Origin: Mesocentrotus franciscanus | Lineage: Eukaryota; Echinodermata; Echinoidea; Camarodonta; Strongylocentrotidae | Reading direction: 5' to 3' | Assembly: GCA_037976565.1 (NCBI GenBank) | Contig: CP137667.1 | Span: 310,001-374,000, forward strand | Length of the DNA stretch: 64,000 nt | Part shown: positions 22,731 to 33,479 of the stretch, in pieces | Layout of the letters: the number at the start of each line of letters is the position of its first letter | Numbering within the stretch: the first letter of the stretch is position 1 | Translations under genes and position numbers: made by a program | The notes under the pieces: model-generated | Told to the model about the DNA's origin: nothing | The model's database searches: none | What the model saw: the letters and a program-made list of their open reading frames with translations, nothing else

Positions 22731-22966
22731 AAAGTAACCTGGCGCTACAGTCGTTCGTCGAAAAAATATTGCTGGGCGCTGTTGCCTGGTTAACGAGTCT
22801 AACTGCAAAACGGCAAGTATAAAACCGTCGTTGATGACTATCGGACGCAGCCCTATAACATTTTGCATGGGATATAAAAGCGGATTGTTGCAAATCAAGT
22901 CATTTTTACAAAATGTGTTAATGAGCATTAATGTCGCAGCTTGTATCGGGTGAACAAACGCACCAT

Positions 22967-23466
22967 NNNNNNNNNNNNNNNNNNNNNNNNNNNNNNNNNN
23001 NNNNNNNNNNNNNNNNNNNNNNNNNNNNNNNNNNNNNNNNNNNNNNNNNNNNNNNNNNNNNNNNNNNNNNNNNNNNNNNNNNNNNNNNNNNNNNNNNNNN
23101 NNNNNNNNNNNNNNNNNNNNNNNNNNNNNNNNNNNNNNNNNNNNNNNNNNNNNNNNNNNNNNNNNNNNNNNNNNNNNNNNNNNNNNNNNNNNNNNNNNNN
23201 NNNNNNNNNNNNNNNNNNNNNNNNNNNNNNNNNNNNNNNNNNNNNNNNNNNNNNNNNNNNNNNNNNNNNNNNNNNNNNNNNNNNNNNNNNNNNNNNNNNN
23301 NNNNNNNNNNNNNNNNNNNNNNNNNNNNNNNNNNNNNNNNNNNNNNNNNNNNNNNNNNNNNNNNNNNNNNNNNNNNNNNNNNNNNNNNNNNNNNNNNNNN
23401 NNNNNNNNNNNNNNNNNNNNNNNNNNNNNNNNNNNNNNNNNNNNNNNNNNNNNNNNNNNNNNNNNN
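22967..23466. other. Assembly gap (about 500 N)
   Basis: A run of N of a round placeholder length. The long reading frames that cross it are meaningless. Confidence 0.99.
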
Positions 23467-23688
23467 GAAACAGATGGGAACGTAGTCCGGCACTACATCA
23501 CATTGACATTACTGCTTCAGCCAATTTGAAGTGCTTACATCGTATAGTAAATTAGCAATTACAACTTTTAAATTTTCATAACTTTCTTATATTTAGTCAG
23601 ATTTAATTGAAACTTTCATCAATTTTCTTCTCTGATTTTTCTGCTTTCATTTAGAGTAGTTGTCTATTTGGGTTGGATATCCCTTTAA
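23467..23688. mobile_element. MITE family D, partial copy 3, in tandem duplication unit 1
   Basis: Matches the right part of MITE D (GGCACTACATCACATTGACA, CTTCAGCCAATTTGAAGTG, TTTGGGTTGGATATCCCTTT). The left part is lost in the gap. The same sequence recurs at 24841-25064. Confidence 0.75.
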
Positions 23689-24189
23689 AGGGACTTAGTT
23701 ACATTTTCAGATGAGAAGAAAATGGTGCTAAGGTAGTGACTTCAATGCTAGATGTGCAATCAAGATAATCTGAAAGTTTGAGTGAAACAGACCATTATTA
23801 ATGATAAAAATTTGAAAAAACTGATCTGATCGATTCCTTAATTCTCCCAACTATATTATTACAATTAAATTACATTTTAGGTGAATGTAATTGGTCATAA
23901 TTAAAGCAATGAATTGGCTCTATACCATTCCAGACAAAAAAGATTTTGAAAAGCCTGTACATGTTATGTCTTATTTTCATGGAAAACGGTAGGAAAATTC
24001 AAAAATGGTTGGGAGAATTTACTGTTAGAGTGTAGCACAGTGACGCCTTCAAAGCCATAAATATCTTTGTGGTTTGAGAATTTTTCAGGATTTGTGTTAG
24101 AGGGTTAGTACAGTAGAAGGAATATAATTGTAACATTTCATACAAAATTCGCAGTTTTCATCAACATTCAACAATGTTACCGAGTCACT
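23689..24189. mobile_element. TTAA-flanked MITE K with an empty-site counterpart
   Basis: The 501-bp insert begins AGGGACTTAGTTACATT. The inverse of its end reads AAGTGACTCGGTAACATT. Counting the flanking TTAA, 17 of 21 terminal positions match. TTAA lies at 23685-23688 and 24190-24193. The duplicated copy at 25051-25070 reads straight through with a single TTAA (25061-25064), so it preserves the unoccupied site. Confidence 0.85.
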
Positions 24190-24193
24190 TTAA

Positions 24194-24659
24194 GTATTTA
24201 CAGCCTGTCTACATACATGTAGGTCTACACATGTACATGTAGGTCAGGCATATCAGTTAGTAAAATAAGTCACTTTTACAGTTTTTAGTTGCTCCAAGGA
24301 GCTCCTTGGTTGCTCTGATTCACTACTTTCAATGAAAATAACCTTCTACATGAGAACCCCACCAGAATTAATCTGCCCCTATATTTGTGTATTTACAAGG
24401 CATGTACTAGCATTTAACACCCAGAGAGGAAGATGTAAGGAGTTTAGCATGACATGGGGTCATGAGGTTAAGCCTCTGGCCAAATACCAGTGCCCTCCAC
24501 AAGGCCACTCCCAGCCACTGTATGGATACATGGCATCACTGAAAATACAGTATCCTTTCACTACATTGGAGCCTAAACTAACTCCACTAATGTATGAAAA
24601 GGGAAGTGTGGTTGTCATGAATGACCTAAGAAACTTACAGGCCAAGTCCATCTCAACAT
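24194..24659 (+). repeat. Local tandem duplication, unit 1 (non-repeat part)
   Basis: From GTATTTACAGCCTGTCTACA to CAACATCAAGT, nearly identical to 25065-25543. The 126-residue reading frame here (24332-24712) is shortened in the other copy by small indels, which argues against coding. Confidence 0.85.
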
Positions 24660-24704
24660 CAAGTCTGGAAATGCTTTATTTGCAGACTTCTGCCCATGTC
24701 TCTG

Positions 24705-24742
24705 AGAAATGAAAAAAGAAAAAAGAAAAAAGAAAAAAGAGA
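24705..24742 (+). repeat. (GAAAAAA)n microsatellite
   Basis: About five heptamer units of GAAAAAA between the two duplication units. Confidence 0.85.
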
Positions 24743-24840
24743 GTAATATCACAATTTTTTGGTCCAACTGAACACATTTTAAACATTAAACATTCATTAT
24801 ACTTTTATAGACCTGTACATGTACACTGTAGTTTATTTTA

Positions 24841-25543
24841 TAAGTTGAAACAGATGGGATGTATCGGCACTACATCACATTGACATTACTGCTTCAGCCA
24901 ATTTGAAGTGCCCATACGTATAGTAAATTAGCAATTACAACTTTTAAATTTTCATAACTTTCTTATATTTAGTCAGATTTAATTGAAACTTTCATCAGTT
25001 TGCTTCTCTGATTTTTCTGCTTTCATTTAGAGTAGTTGTCTATTTGGGTTGGATATCCCTTTAAGTATTTACAGCCTGTCTACATACATGTAGGTCTACA
25101 CATGTACATGTAGGTCAGGCATATCAGTTTGAGTAAAATAAGTCACTTTTACAGTTTTTAGTTGCTCAAGGAGCTCCTTGGTTGCTCTGATATCACTACT
25201 TTCAATGAAAATAACCTTCTACACAGGAACCCCACCGAAATTAATCTGCCCCTACATTTGTGTATTTACAAGGCATGTACTAGCATTTAACACCCAGAGA
25301 GGAAGATGTAAGGAGTTTAGCATGGACATGGGGTCATGAGGTTAAGCCTCTGGCCAAATACCAGTGCCCTCCACAAGGCCACTCCCCAGCCACTGTATGG
25401 ATACATGGACATCACTGAAAAACAGTATGCTTTCACTACAGTGGAGCCTAAACTATATAACTCCACTAATGTATGAAAAGGGAAGTGTGGTTGTCATGAA
25501 TGACCTAAGGAACTTACAGGCCAAGTCCACCTCAACATCAAGT
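24841..25543 (+). repeat. Local tandem duplication, unit 2 (MITE-free)
   Basis: Repeats 23467-24659 without the 501-bp MITE K. Differences are scattered substitutions and 1-3 base indels. Confidence 0.85.
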
Positions 25544-26602
25544 TGATTTGAATTATAAGTAAAATCAAACAAGCATAACACTAACAATTTCATCAAATTG
25601 ATCAAAATATGATGTAAAATAAGAAAGTTATGGCATTTTAAGTTATACATGTACATACATGTAGTTTCACAAAACAGTGATTTATATATATGCATAACAT
25701 GGTCGGTATACAAGCGTGAGCCTATGGGTGCGTTTATTGTATTGCCACTAGATATGTACATATATATGTGATGGTTATTTGCCACTGCTGAAAGCATAAA
25801 TGCTTCAAGTAAGCAACCAGAGGGACTGACAAGGTCTCAGGACCTGTAGTGAGTTAATGCCTTACCAAAGGGCACTAGCGCATCGACTTGGTTTCTCGAC
25901 GCACTATCGAACACTATCTGAACATGATTTTCGGGATGTCGCGTTTATTGTCTCTTCATGATTCAAAATAAAGGCCTTATCTCGCAACTGCTGCGCCGTT
26001 TGACCCGTGAAGCAGATTAGCCTGGGAAGGTCGATTTGTCTGTGTGGTTCAAAACAGCTTCGTTTATCGTGTCTCAGAAAGCGTGATTCTGGCTGTATGT
26101 CACATTCAAAGCACTTTTTCGCATTACAATATGCCCATATCTAAAAATGGAAATTTGAAAAACTTTGCGTTTATCGCCTAAAATTTGCCCTGAAAAATTT
26201 GTGTCGATAAATGCAACCTATGATGTCACACTACAAAATGTCAAATATTCAAATTTTGGCTCCAATAATGTAAACATAGTTTTTCTCCTCATGGAACATG
26301 TAAAATCATCATGATTGTAACTTATTGTGATTCAATTGAGAACTTCTTTATAAAAATTGAAATATTTGAAATTTCATATGATAAAATACATATACAGTAC
26401 ATGTATATAGAATAGTGGGTATATGACATCATCGGCTCCCTCATTTGCAAACCGACCCGTTATGCATAAAACTGTAAAACTTAAAAATGCTGTAACTTTC
26501 TTATTTTATATGTTATTTTGATGAAATTTTCAGTGTTATGCTTGTTTGATTTTTCTCTATAGATCTATTCAAATTAGCTTGATGTTGAGTGCACTTGGCC
26601 TT
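25518..26602. mobile_element. ~1.08-kb MITE G with long terminal inverted repeats
   Basis: The left end AGGCCAAGTCCACCTCAACA, followed by TCAAGTTGATTTGAATTATA and AAATCAAACAAGCATAACAC, is inverted at the right end (about 26480-26602: GTGTTATGCTTGTTTGATTT, CTTGATGTTGAGTGCACTTG). TIRs are about 120 bp. The interior (about 25700-26450) has repeated GCGTTTAT words but no coding region. The outermost bases overlap the end of the local duplication. Confidence 0.75.
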
Positions 26603-26609
26603 TAAGATA

Positions 26610-26950
26610 GGTCTATAAAAAGAGCCATACTTAAAGTAAAGTTCTGTGCTCATTTTCCATTCCAGCTTCAATTCTTTTCTTATTCATGATTATTATATGT
26701 ACATGTACAGTGTACATGAATTCTTCACTACACACTATTTGATTAGCAATGCAATAGATGCTGTTATGACTACCCCGTGGTGTGTCATTCATCTTAAATA
26801 TTTGATCCCATTTCTTGATGGTATCAGAATTCTTAAAGCCCAATTCCAGTTATGGTAAGCCCCCAAAACGCATTTTGTTGAGTTCCTTGTTTTCAGCATG
26901 TCAGTAGCGTGAAAAAGCTAAACCAAGATACTGTGAATTTTTTTCCTCCT
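26610..26950. other. Unassigned DNA
   Basis: Overlapping 70-residue frames on both strands, no motif; no gene supported. Confidence 0.45.
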
Positions 26951-26954
26951 AAAG

Positions 26955-27135
26955 TTTAATATTTAAAAATGAGAGGCAAATATAGGTGATTCCTTGTCCT
27001 AAACCAATTTATCCATGTTGTATATCGTTGATTCAACATGGCGAAAGAAAGTTCGCATGTGCGGTAGTGGCGCAGCACAGCAAATATGAATATTCATGCT
27101 GAGCGTGCGCTTGAGCGGCAGCCGTCAGTCCTCAC
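26955..27135 (+). mobile_element. Left arm of inverted-repeat element H, split by LINE B
   Basis: Contains TTGTATATCGTTGATTCAAC, AACATGGCGAAAGAAAGTTC and AGCAAATATGAATATTCATG. The inverse sequence lies at about 33065-33226 (AATATTCATATTTGCTGCGC, AATCAACGATATACAGCAT). The 5.8 kb between the arms is LINE B plus LINE A. Confidence 0.75.
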
Positions 27136-27782
27136 CGCTCGATTTCCGTGGTTTTACCAGAATTTTGTTTGACCCAGGTGATTGAAATGTGTGTCAAACT
27201 GACTGGGATATGTTTGTGCTCTTACTAGAGAACTTTTAAGGAATATTTTTCTGGAGAAACACATTTACTGGCAAATTGTGTTTTTTATTGTTATTTAACC
27301 CGTACTTTTCATGCTGAATGACTATAAATCTGAATAGAACCATTCTTCTGGACAAAGAAGGGAGACTGGGGTCAAAGAGTTTGGACATAGTACAATGACC
27401 ATCGAGCTCCGACAATGGCTATGTTCAGGTATGTGCAAGTCTACTTGTATGCGTTGTGTATGTTTCTCTATGGATTAATGCTGATGGACAAAATGGCCTC
27501 CTTCACAATATTGAACCCGCTCGGCAAGTATTTCCTCATAGAGGCTTCTTAAAAGCACCGATCGATATTACCCTCATGTGCCACTTTTTCTCTCCTCCTA
27601 TGCTGTGGAGATGTCAAATTAAACCGGGCGTGAAAGCGTGCGTACATATGGTTCCGACAGTCGCCATGTGTGCCATACCCTCATTCAGCATTACTGTAGT
27701 TCGGAACAACTTACTACCATTGGATTATCATCGAATGTAAATGTGACCCTTTCACTTCCTGTATTTGACAATATAAAGCTAC

Positions 27783-28590
27783 ATGTACTTGGCATTCAAA
27801 GCGCGAACCCATAGGCCTACCCATCGTGGATGTCGAACTGGTAAGCGCAAACAAAAACATTACCGCAATACCATCCCCACGATCATCAACCAGGATGAGA
27901 GGACCCCTTATACCAACCCGGAGTCAACGCCAAAACCTTATCAAAATCCGAACTGTTCCAACCAGGAAACACAATATTCCACATCTCCCCACCGTGTTTC
28001 TATGCAATCCCGCTCAGCGAATTATAAGTTTGACGAACTATGTACAGTTAATGTTATCCTAGAAAATGATGCTGATATTTGTGGAATTACCGGCGTGGTA
28101 TAAGCATGACCTACCGGCTCAACTGGTTTCCATACCAGGATATGCGCTGGTAACTAAATCGAGTCAATCGCATTGGTGGTGGCATAGCCCTGGCAAAACA
28201 TGATATTTACCGGCCCAACCCAGCAATGTTTCCATTCGATGACCTCGAGTTACATGGATACAAGTTCGACCAACTCGTCTTCCGATCTATCTCGTGCTTA
28301 TTCTGCGCCGTGATATATTATCCGCACCCAGATAACGTCACAGAACGGTTGATGGTCTGATGGACCACATTCAATCAACCCTGGGCATTCTCACTACAAG
28401 TCACCCAAATGCAGGATTTATCGTTATGGGTGATTTTAATCAACTCAACGTTACCCCTCTTCTGTATGACCAGCGGTGCAAACAAATCGTGCACCAGCCA
28501 ACAAGGAGCACCGCACACTGCACAAAATCATTTCTAACATTAGTCAGTTTTATGACAACGTTAACATTTTGTCACTGATTTGACAATCTG
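27783..28590 (+). pseudogene. LINE B endonuclease domain (EEP family), broken
   Basis: This is the apurinic-like endonuclease region that nicks target DNA in non-LTR retrotransposons. The open frame 27783-28103 ends with ANYKFDELCTVNVILEND and DICGIT, which matches the start of the domain in related LINEs. After a frame change, RIGGGIALAKHD (about 28168) and FDQLVFRSISCLFCAVIYYP are readable. A third frame (28360-28578) has VMGDFNQLNV, holding the GDFN motif (28429-28440), then HQPTRSTAH. At least two frameshifts and a stop break the domain. Identification rests on motif recognition, not on a search. Confidence 0.8.
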
Positions 28591-28593
28591 ACC

Positions 28594-29001
28594 ATGCAAC
28601 ATTACTCTGGCAGCGAAACATTACAGAGCAATGCCAAATTTGGAAAACACGCACAAACCGTCTGGTGCCTGCCAGTGCAATCTGTTCTTTCGGTAGATGG
28701 TGAGCTCGTGATTGGAGAGATTATTGAGCCACATGACGTCAATGCGCAGTGTCAAGCCTTCTATAAAACCCTTTATGCTGCCATCAACGTCCACTTCCCC
28801 TTTCGTAAAATGAAATTACACCAAACAGATAAACCATTGATAACTGGTAAAATAAAATATCTAATTCACAAATGGCAGCATATATATGACCAACATAATA
28901 ATAATGCTGATTGGAAACGTCTACGTAATAAAACCAAACAAATGATTAACAAAGCATCATCGGAATATTACCCAAGGCGTGTACAGCGAGTCAGCGACTG
29001 A
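28594..29001 (+). pseudogene. LINE B linker between endonuclease and reverse transcriptase
   Basis: A 135-residue open stretch with HFPFRKMKLHQTDKPLITGK and KRLRNKTKQMINKASSEYY. Basic linker segments of this kind lie between EN and RT in jockey/CR1-like ORF2 proteins. The reading continues out of frame after 29001 (AAWYGRF-like, RKRDQRP). The initiating Met of the open stretch is probably not a real start, since the protein would be continuous with the upstream endonuclease. Confidence 0.7.
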
Positions 29002-29189
29002 AAAAGACCAACCCTGCCGCCTGGTACGGGAGATTCGCGTGATGACAGGTAGAAAGCGGGACCAGCGTCCCATTGCCATTACCTTGGTTAGATTCAGAGG
29101 ACAAGGAGATTGCTAACGCAATTAATGAGCACTTCATTTCAATTTCATGAGACTTAGACCCACTAAACGCTTCCAGCCTGCCTGCCTTT

Positions 29190-30090
29190 TTGCCATCGCC
29201 CAAACCAAGTCCAACAGTCCCCCCTTGGGAGGTACAGAAGGCACTGGCCAAAGTTAAGCGAAATACAGCGTGTGGCGGATCGCATTCCCTCTCATCATAC
29301 GAGAATTCTAGTATGAACTTGCTACTCCTCACTTACGTGATCAACTCATCTTTTCAACAAGGCGTAGTTCCTGCTGAATGGAAAAGAGCAATTGTAGTGC
29401 CCATCCCCAAGTCGGACCCATCATTGAGAAGCTCCGCCTGTATCACTCACAGATCATTTTGCCAAAATTACAGAAGGTTTCGTCGCAAAATGGGTAATTA
29501 ACGACATAGAACCCAATTTGGATCAGATGCAGTTTGGAAACCAAAAAACATGTCAACGTCACACTGAATTATTAACATTCTACACAAAGTGTTTGTTAAT
29601 TCAGACAAACCAAAATCCTCATCAATAATAGTTGACAGACTTTTCTAAAGCCTTCGACCGAATCGACCATACTATCGCCATAACAAAACTCATCAGCTTA
29701 GGAGTTCGCGCATTGTGCCATGGATCATGAGTTTCTTGCAATCCGTCAACAATGTACCCGTTACAGATCGGTTTTATCTGAATGGTCAATGTTGCAGGCT
29801 GGAGTACCACAGGAACTCGCTTAGGGCCCATTGTCTTTCTAGCCATGATTAATGACGCAGCGCCGACCGGCATCAACGCCTACAAATACATCGACAACAT
29901 GGCGCTCGTTGAATGTCGTACTCGAGATGAACCATCCAGCATACAGAGTGCCGTCACAGACCTCGCCACATGGTCAGAGGCCAACCACATGAAACTGAAC
30001 GCACCAAATGTTTCGCAATGGAAGTCAATTTCTGCAATCCTACCATCCCACCGCAATTTGCACGATGTCCAACCGAGAACAGATGGTTTG
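29190..30090 (+). pseudogene. LINE B reverse transcriptase domain, catalytic motif mutated
   Basis: Copies the element RNA into DNA at the nicked site in active relatives. Visible in order: EVQKALAKVKRNTACG, then TYVINSSFQQGVVPAEWKRA and IVVPIPKSD (29190-29430); palm motif A TDFSKAFDRIDH (29635-29670, other frame); motif B at 29801-29825, where one base is missing inside the PQG codons and shifts the frame; and motif C read as YKYIDNMALVE (29881-29913). The second aspartate of the YxDD-type catalytic site is Asn, which would abolish polymerase activity. The downstream part continues to about 30085, where LINE A begins. Confidence 0.85.
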
Positions 30091-30099
30091 TTTTAAAGG

Positions 30100-31071
30100 G
30101 GCTATGAGTTCCTCAAAAGTTATGATGGGAGTCCCACAAGGTTCGTTCTAGGGCCACTCCTTTCTATCTACATAAATAGTTTACCCAAATGTATTCATGA
30201 TGGCATTGTTGATATGTATGCTGACGACACAACTCTAACAGTCAGAGGAGTAATGTCACAGAAGTAGAACAAGCTAAGGTATGGAAAACATATTTTCATG
30301 GGTAACAACAAACCGTCTAGTTCTTAATGCGGATAAGACAAATGTGATGCTTATTGGATCACGATCAGTTCTTAACGGAGTAAATGATTTTTCTGTCACA
30401 CTGGCAGCTGTTTGAAAAAGTAAAGTGGCAAAATGCCTGGGTGTCATGATTGACGAGGAGTTACGTTGGACGAGCATGTGGAAAAAGTTATTAAAACTGC
30501 TCAAAGAAATATAAGTGTAATTAAGCGAGCAAAGTTATGTTCCAACAAGATCTCTAAAACTTCTGTATAATGCCATCGTACTTCCTCATTTTGATTATTG
30601 TTCCTCGGTGTGGTCTGACGATTTCAAAGACAAACAATTAAATTACAAAAGGTTCAAAAACGAGCTGCACGTGTAGTGCTGGGAAGGATTTGATATCTTC
30701 AAATGATATGTTTAGTCGCTTAGGATGGATGCCTATTCAGACACGTTTCCAGTTTGGACGTGCAGTGATGATATAAATCAATGCATGACATTAACAACAT
30801 ACTAAAACAAGATTTACATCATGTTAGTTCACTACATGATCACAACACAAGACATGCTGTAAGGGATGCATTGTGTGTACCAAAATTTAGGACGGACACT
30901 TATAAAAATAGTCCTCTAATTTCTGGAATTAGAGTATGGAACCAACTTAAAAGTTCTGTCAAAATGTCACCATTTTTTTCCTATTTGCAAAATTATGAAA
31001 TTTGGTTGACATGGTTATCGTTATATCATGTATTCATACATGTAATGTATCCATTTTCAGCTATCTTGTAA
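30100..31071 (+). pseudogene. LINE A reverse transcriptase C-terminal half, frameshifted
   Basis: Motif B reads GVPQGS, then hits a stop because one G is missing (30127-30153). Motif C is intact as MYADDT (YADD at 30217-30228). Further downstream are TNRLVLNADKTNVMLIGSR (about 30307), CLGVMIDEELRW (about 30438), a NAIVLPHFDYCSSVWSD block (about 30570), and KNSPLISGIRVWNQLKSSV (30901-30960). These are successive conserved blocks of LINE ORF2. Several frameshifts separate them, so no functional protein is possible. The 96-residue open stretch 30781-31071 is the longest surviving piece. Confidence 0.85.
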
Positions 31072-31398
31072 ACAACCTAAGTGTATTAGTTAAAGAGCAA
31101 TTGAATGTAAATATGTATATAACAATTGCATTAAGCTACATGTATATCAGATTATTAAATGAGCGTTTGTAAATTTTTTTACTGAAAATTCCATTCACCT
31201 ATTTCTTGTAAATGATCAAGGATGATTCTTGAATGATCAGTTATTTCATGGGGATACCAATTAATGTGTATTTTACCTGTTTATATGCTTGTGTATTTAT
31301 CTATTTTGTTTTTGATGCTGTTATTTGTTTTATTATTACCAAACAGGGCCTCATGGAAGACCACCAAATTGGTGATATGTGCCACCCTGTATAAATAT

Positions 31399-31402
31399 CA
31401 AA

Positions 31403-31433
<31 letters not shown>

Positions 31434-31437
31434 ATTA
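31399..31437 (+). repeat. (AAAT)n 3' tail of LINE A
   Basis: About nine AAAT tetramers mark the 3' end of the retrotransposon. Confidence 0.9.
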
Positions 31438-31439
31438 CA

Positions 31440-31920
31440 ATCTGTCAATATTATAAAGCTTCTCGGCATTCTGATCCAAAGTGACCTGAAATGGGAATCA
31501 AATGTTACCAATATCATCAAAACAAATGGAAAACTTCCATGCTACATATCTTATAAAGGCCTGCCTTCTACATGTAGTCGCGATTTGTTAACCATGGAAC
31601 ACCGGTTTGGAATAGCGGCATCACGAAACAATCAAAGCAGAAAAAATCCATAAAGGGAGCCCTCATCATCATTGGTGCTCGGTATACAACTTACCAAACG
31701 CTCTTACCTGCGATATGCAATGCACTTGAAACGGAGACTTTCGCTGTGCACATCTTTCATTGGAAAATGTATTTCCAGTAACCAGTTAAAAGCGCCTTAC
31801 CACAGATTACTCAAAAAAGTTCTTAGACATACTATGAAACTACCTGAACTACATTATGCGTTGCCGATCAAACAGAGTGAAAAATATTTATACCATCACT
31901 TATCGTACCCACAATTCTAG
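31440..31920 (+). pseudogene. LINE B reverse transcriptase C-terminal part after the insertion
   Basis: Reads SVNIIKLLGILIQSDLKWES (about 31444-31500) and then an imperfectly open frame including KKSIKGALIIIGARYTT (about 31640-31690). An 82-residue stretch (31672-31920) lies in another frame. KLLGI-x-SDLKW is the LINE block that normally follows the polymerase palm, and it fits as the continuation of the domain broken at about 30090. Confidence 0.75.
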
Positions 31921-32209
31921 TTTTTAATATTACCAATATCATAGTTATGATGTACAGTGTAAACCCTATAAGTGCAATACTTGAATGCAAACTATGGTTT
32001 CAATTTAAAATGATACACACAATGTAATGAAATCAAGTTTTATGTGGATTATTTTATACATTTATATTTTTATATACACACCTGTATATACTTTTAAATA
32101 TTTATACTGGGGTCTAATCTTTGTATTATAAAAAACACTACATCTTCTGTATCGAGTTAAAAATCTTTGAAAATTTATTTTTAATTGTTTAAATGACTGA
32201 AATTATCTT

Positions 32210-32760
32210 CCATGGCCAATGTCAAAGTTGTCTCCTCTTCCTCTTCCTCTACCACTTCTACTTTTCCACCTCCTTCTTAATCTTGCCCTTCTCCTTCCTT
32301 CTCATTCGTGTTTTAACAAGCCACTTTTTACCTCTTTCTTCTTCTTCTATAATATCACTTCTTCTAATAATTCCCCTTTTTTATAATCTGGATAAACCAG
32401 TATAACCTTTTACTTTGAGTAGCTTTTACCTAGAGTATATTGTTCATTCATACAATTTGCCATATACAAGTATTTTTTTTTTCTACATTACTTGCCTCTA
32501 TCATTTGTAGTTTGTATAATGTGTAATGGTTGGATATTGATACCTTATGATATTGTTACTATTCGCACTACCCTCCTTCTATCCTCCTACTATCCCTACT
32601 TGAATCTTCTTCTTTTCCTCCTTCTCTTCTACTTTTTCCTCTTCTTTTTCTCTTCATCTTCTTCTCAATCTTACCATCTTCTTTTCTTTTCTTTCTTTAC
32701 TCTACACCATTATCATGTTCTACTCCTTTTCTTTATCTCCTTTTATATATTATGAGTTAG
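32210..32760 (+). repeat. Polypyrimidine-rich 3' part of LINE B
   Basis: Two T/C-rich stretches (about 32230-32385 and 32560-32750) of CTTCCTCTTCC type separated by AT-rich DNA. The Leu/Phe/Ser-rich frames here are compositional. They lie between the end of coding similarity and the CAATT tail. Confidence 0.6.
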
Positions 32761-32965
32761 GACATCAAATAAAAATTAAATTTTATAGTTAAATATTATT
32801 TTACACAATTTACTCATTCACGTTCAGTTCATTAATTTTGATGTCATTTGCTATGAATGTTTTTATATATTGTATTTCATTTGTAAAACATTGCCCAATT
32901 CGGCCGTTTAGGCGCGATGATGTTATTCTTTTCTCAATAAAACCATTATCAATTCAATTCAATGC

Positions 32966-33240
32966 TATAGCGCCGTTATTCGAAATTGCTGAATAAGTAT
33001 GACTCAAAGAAAAAGAGTGGTGAAAGTTAACCTCAACCTCGTGCATATTCGGCAATTTCGAGCAAACAGCGCTCGATACGTGAATATTCATATTTGCTGC
33101 GCCGCTACCGAGCATGTGTACTTTCTCTTCGCCATTTTAATCAACGATATACAGCATGGGATGAATTGGGTTAGGGCGAGGAATCGCCCTTTTCCCTATC
33201 GGCGTCTTCAAATTATAATTTCAAGTGGTTGTCCAGATGC
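32966..33240 (-). mobile_element. Right arm of inverted-repeat element H
   Basis: The reverse complement of about 33065-33226 aligns with 26955-27110. It shares GTATATCGTTGATT, ATGGCGAA and GCAAATATGAATATTCA. The 199-residue frame at 32999-33598 crosses this arm and the neighbouring MITE and is not a gene. Confidence 0.75.
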
Positions 33241-33285
33241 CCAGGAGTCGAAAAACATTGTACATTTAAGTCAAAATTGTAATTA

Positions 33286-33471
33286 CAGTCAAACCTGCTT
33301 TAGTGACCACCTGTCTACAAAGACCACCTGTCTACAAGGACCACATTTTGTTTCCCTTGAAAATGGTTTCTCTGAAACATGTACTAAAGGAACCTGTCTA
33401 CAAAGACCACCTGTCTACAAAGACCACTTTTTGTGTTTCCCTTGGGCGGTCGCTATAGACAGGTTTGACTG
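33286..33471. mobile_element. pogo/Tigger-like MITE with TA target site
   Basis: Termini CAGTCAAACCTG and CAGGTTTGACTG are perfect inverse repeats flanked by TA on both sides (33284-33285 and 33472-33473). Partial inverted similarity extends inward (AGTGACCACC against GGGCGGTCGCT). The interior holds repeats of CTGTCTACAAAGACCAC. 186 bp, no transposase. Confidence 0.85.
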
Positions 33472-33479
33472 TACTACTT

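Larger units (their letters stand above)
30090..31437 (+). mobile_element. LINE A, 5'-truncated, with AAAT tail, inserted into LINE B
   Basis: Starts inside the reverse transcriptase at KGAMSSKVMMGVPQG (about 30100), continues past motif C and ends in a CAAATAAATAAATAAA tail (31399-31437). Truncation at the 5' end plus a 3' tail is typical of target-primed reverse transcription. Immediately after the tail, LINE B coding sequence resumes, so LINE A is the younger insertion. The clade looks CR1/L2/jockey-like. Target-site duplication was not identified. Confidence 0.85.
27140..32962 (+). mobile_element. LINE B, near full length, decayed, with nested LINE A
   Basis: A non-LTR retrotransposon running from an ill-defined 5' region (27140-27780) through endonuclease and reverse transcriptase to a pyrimidine-rich 3' part and a CAATT-type tail (TCAATTCAATTCAATG, about 32950). 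The order EN-linker-RT is that of ORF2 in jockey/CR1-like LINEs. Frameshifts and stops occur throughout, so it is inactive. LINE A interrupts it at about 30090-31437; the coding sequence resumes at 31440 with KLLGI and SDLKWE. Element H arms lie immediately outside both ends. The left boundary is approximate. Confidence 0.75.

Noticed and set aside
22918..23555. Frames of 184-204 residues
   Set aside because: Nearly all residues are undefined because they cross the N gap.
24332..24712. 126-residue frame as a conserved gene (duplicated at about 25220)
   Set aside because: In the second copy small indels break the frame; similarity is at the DNA level over the whole duplicated block.
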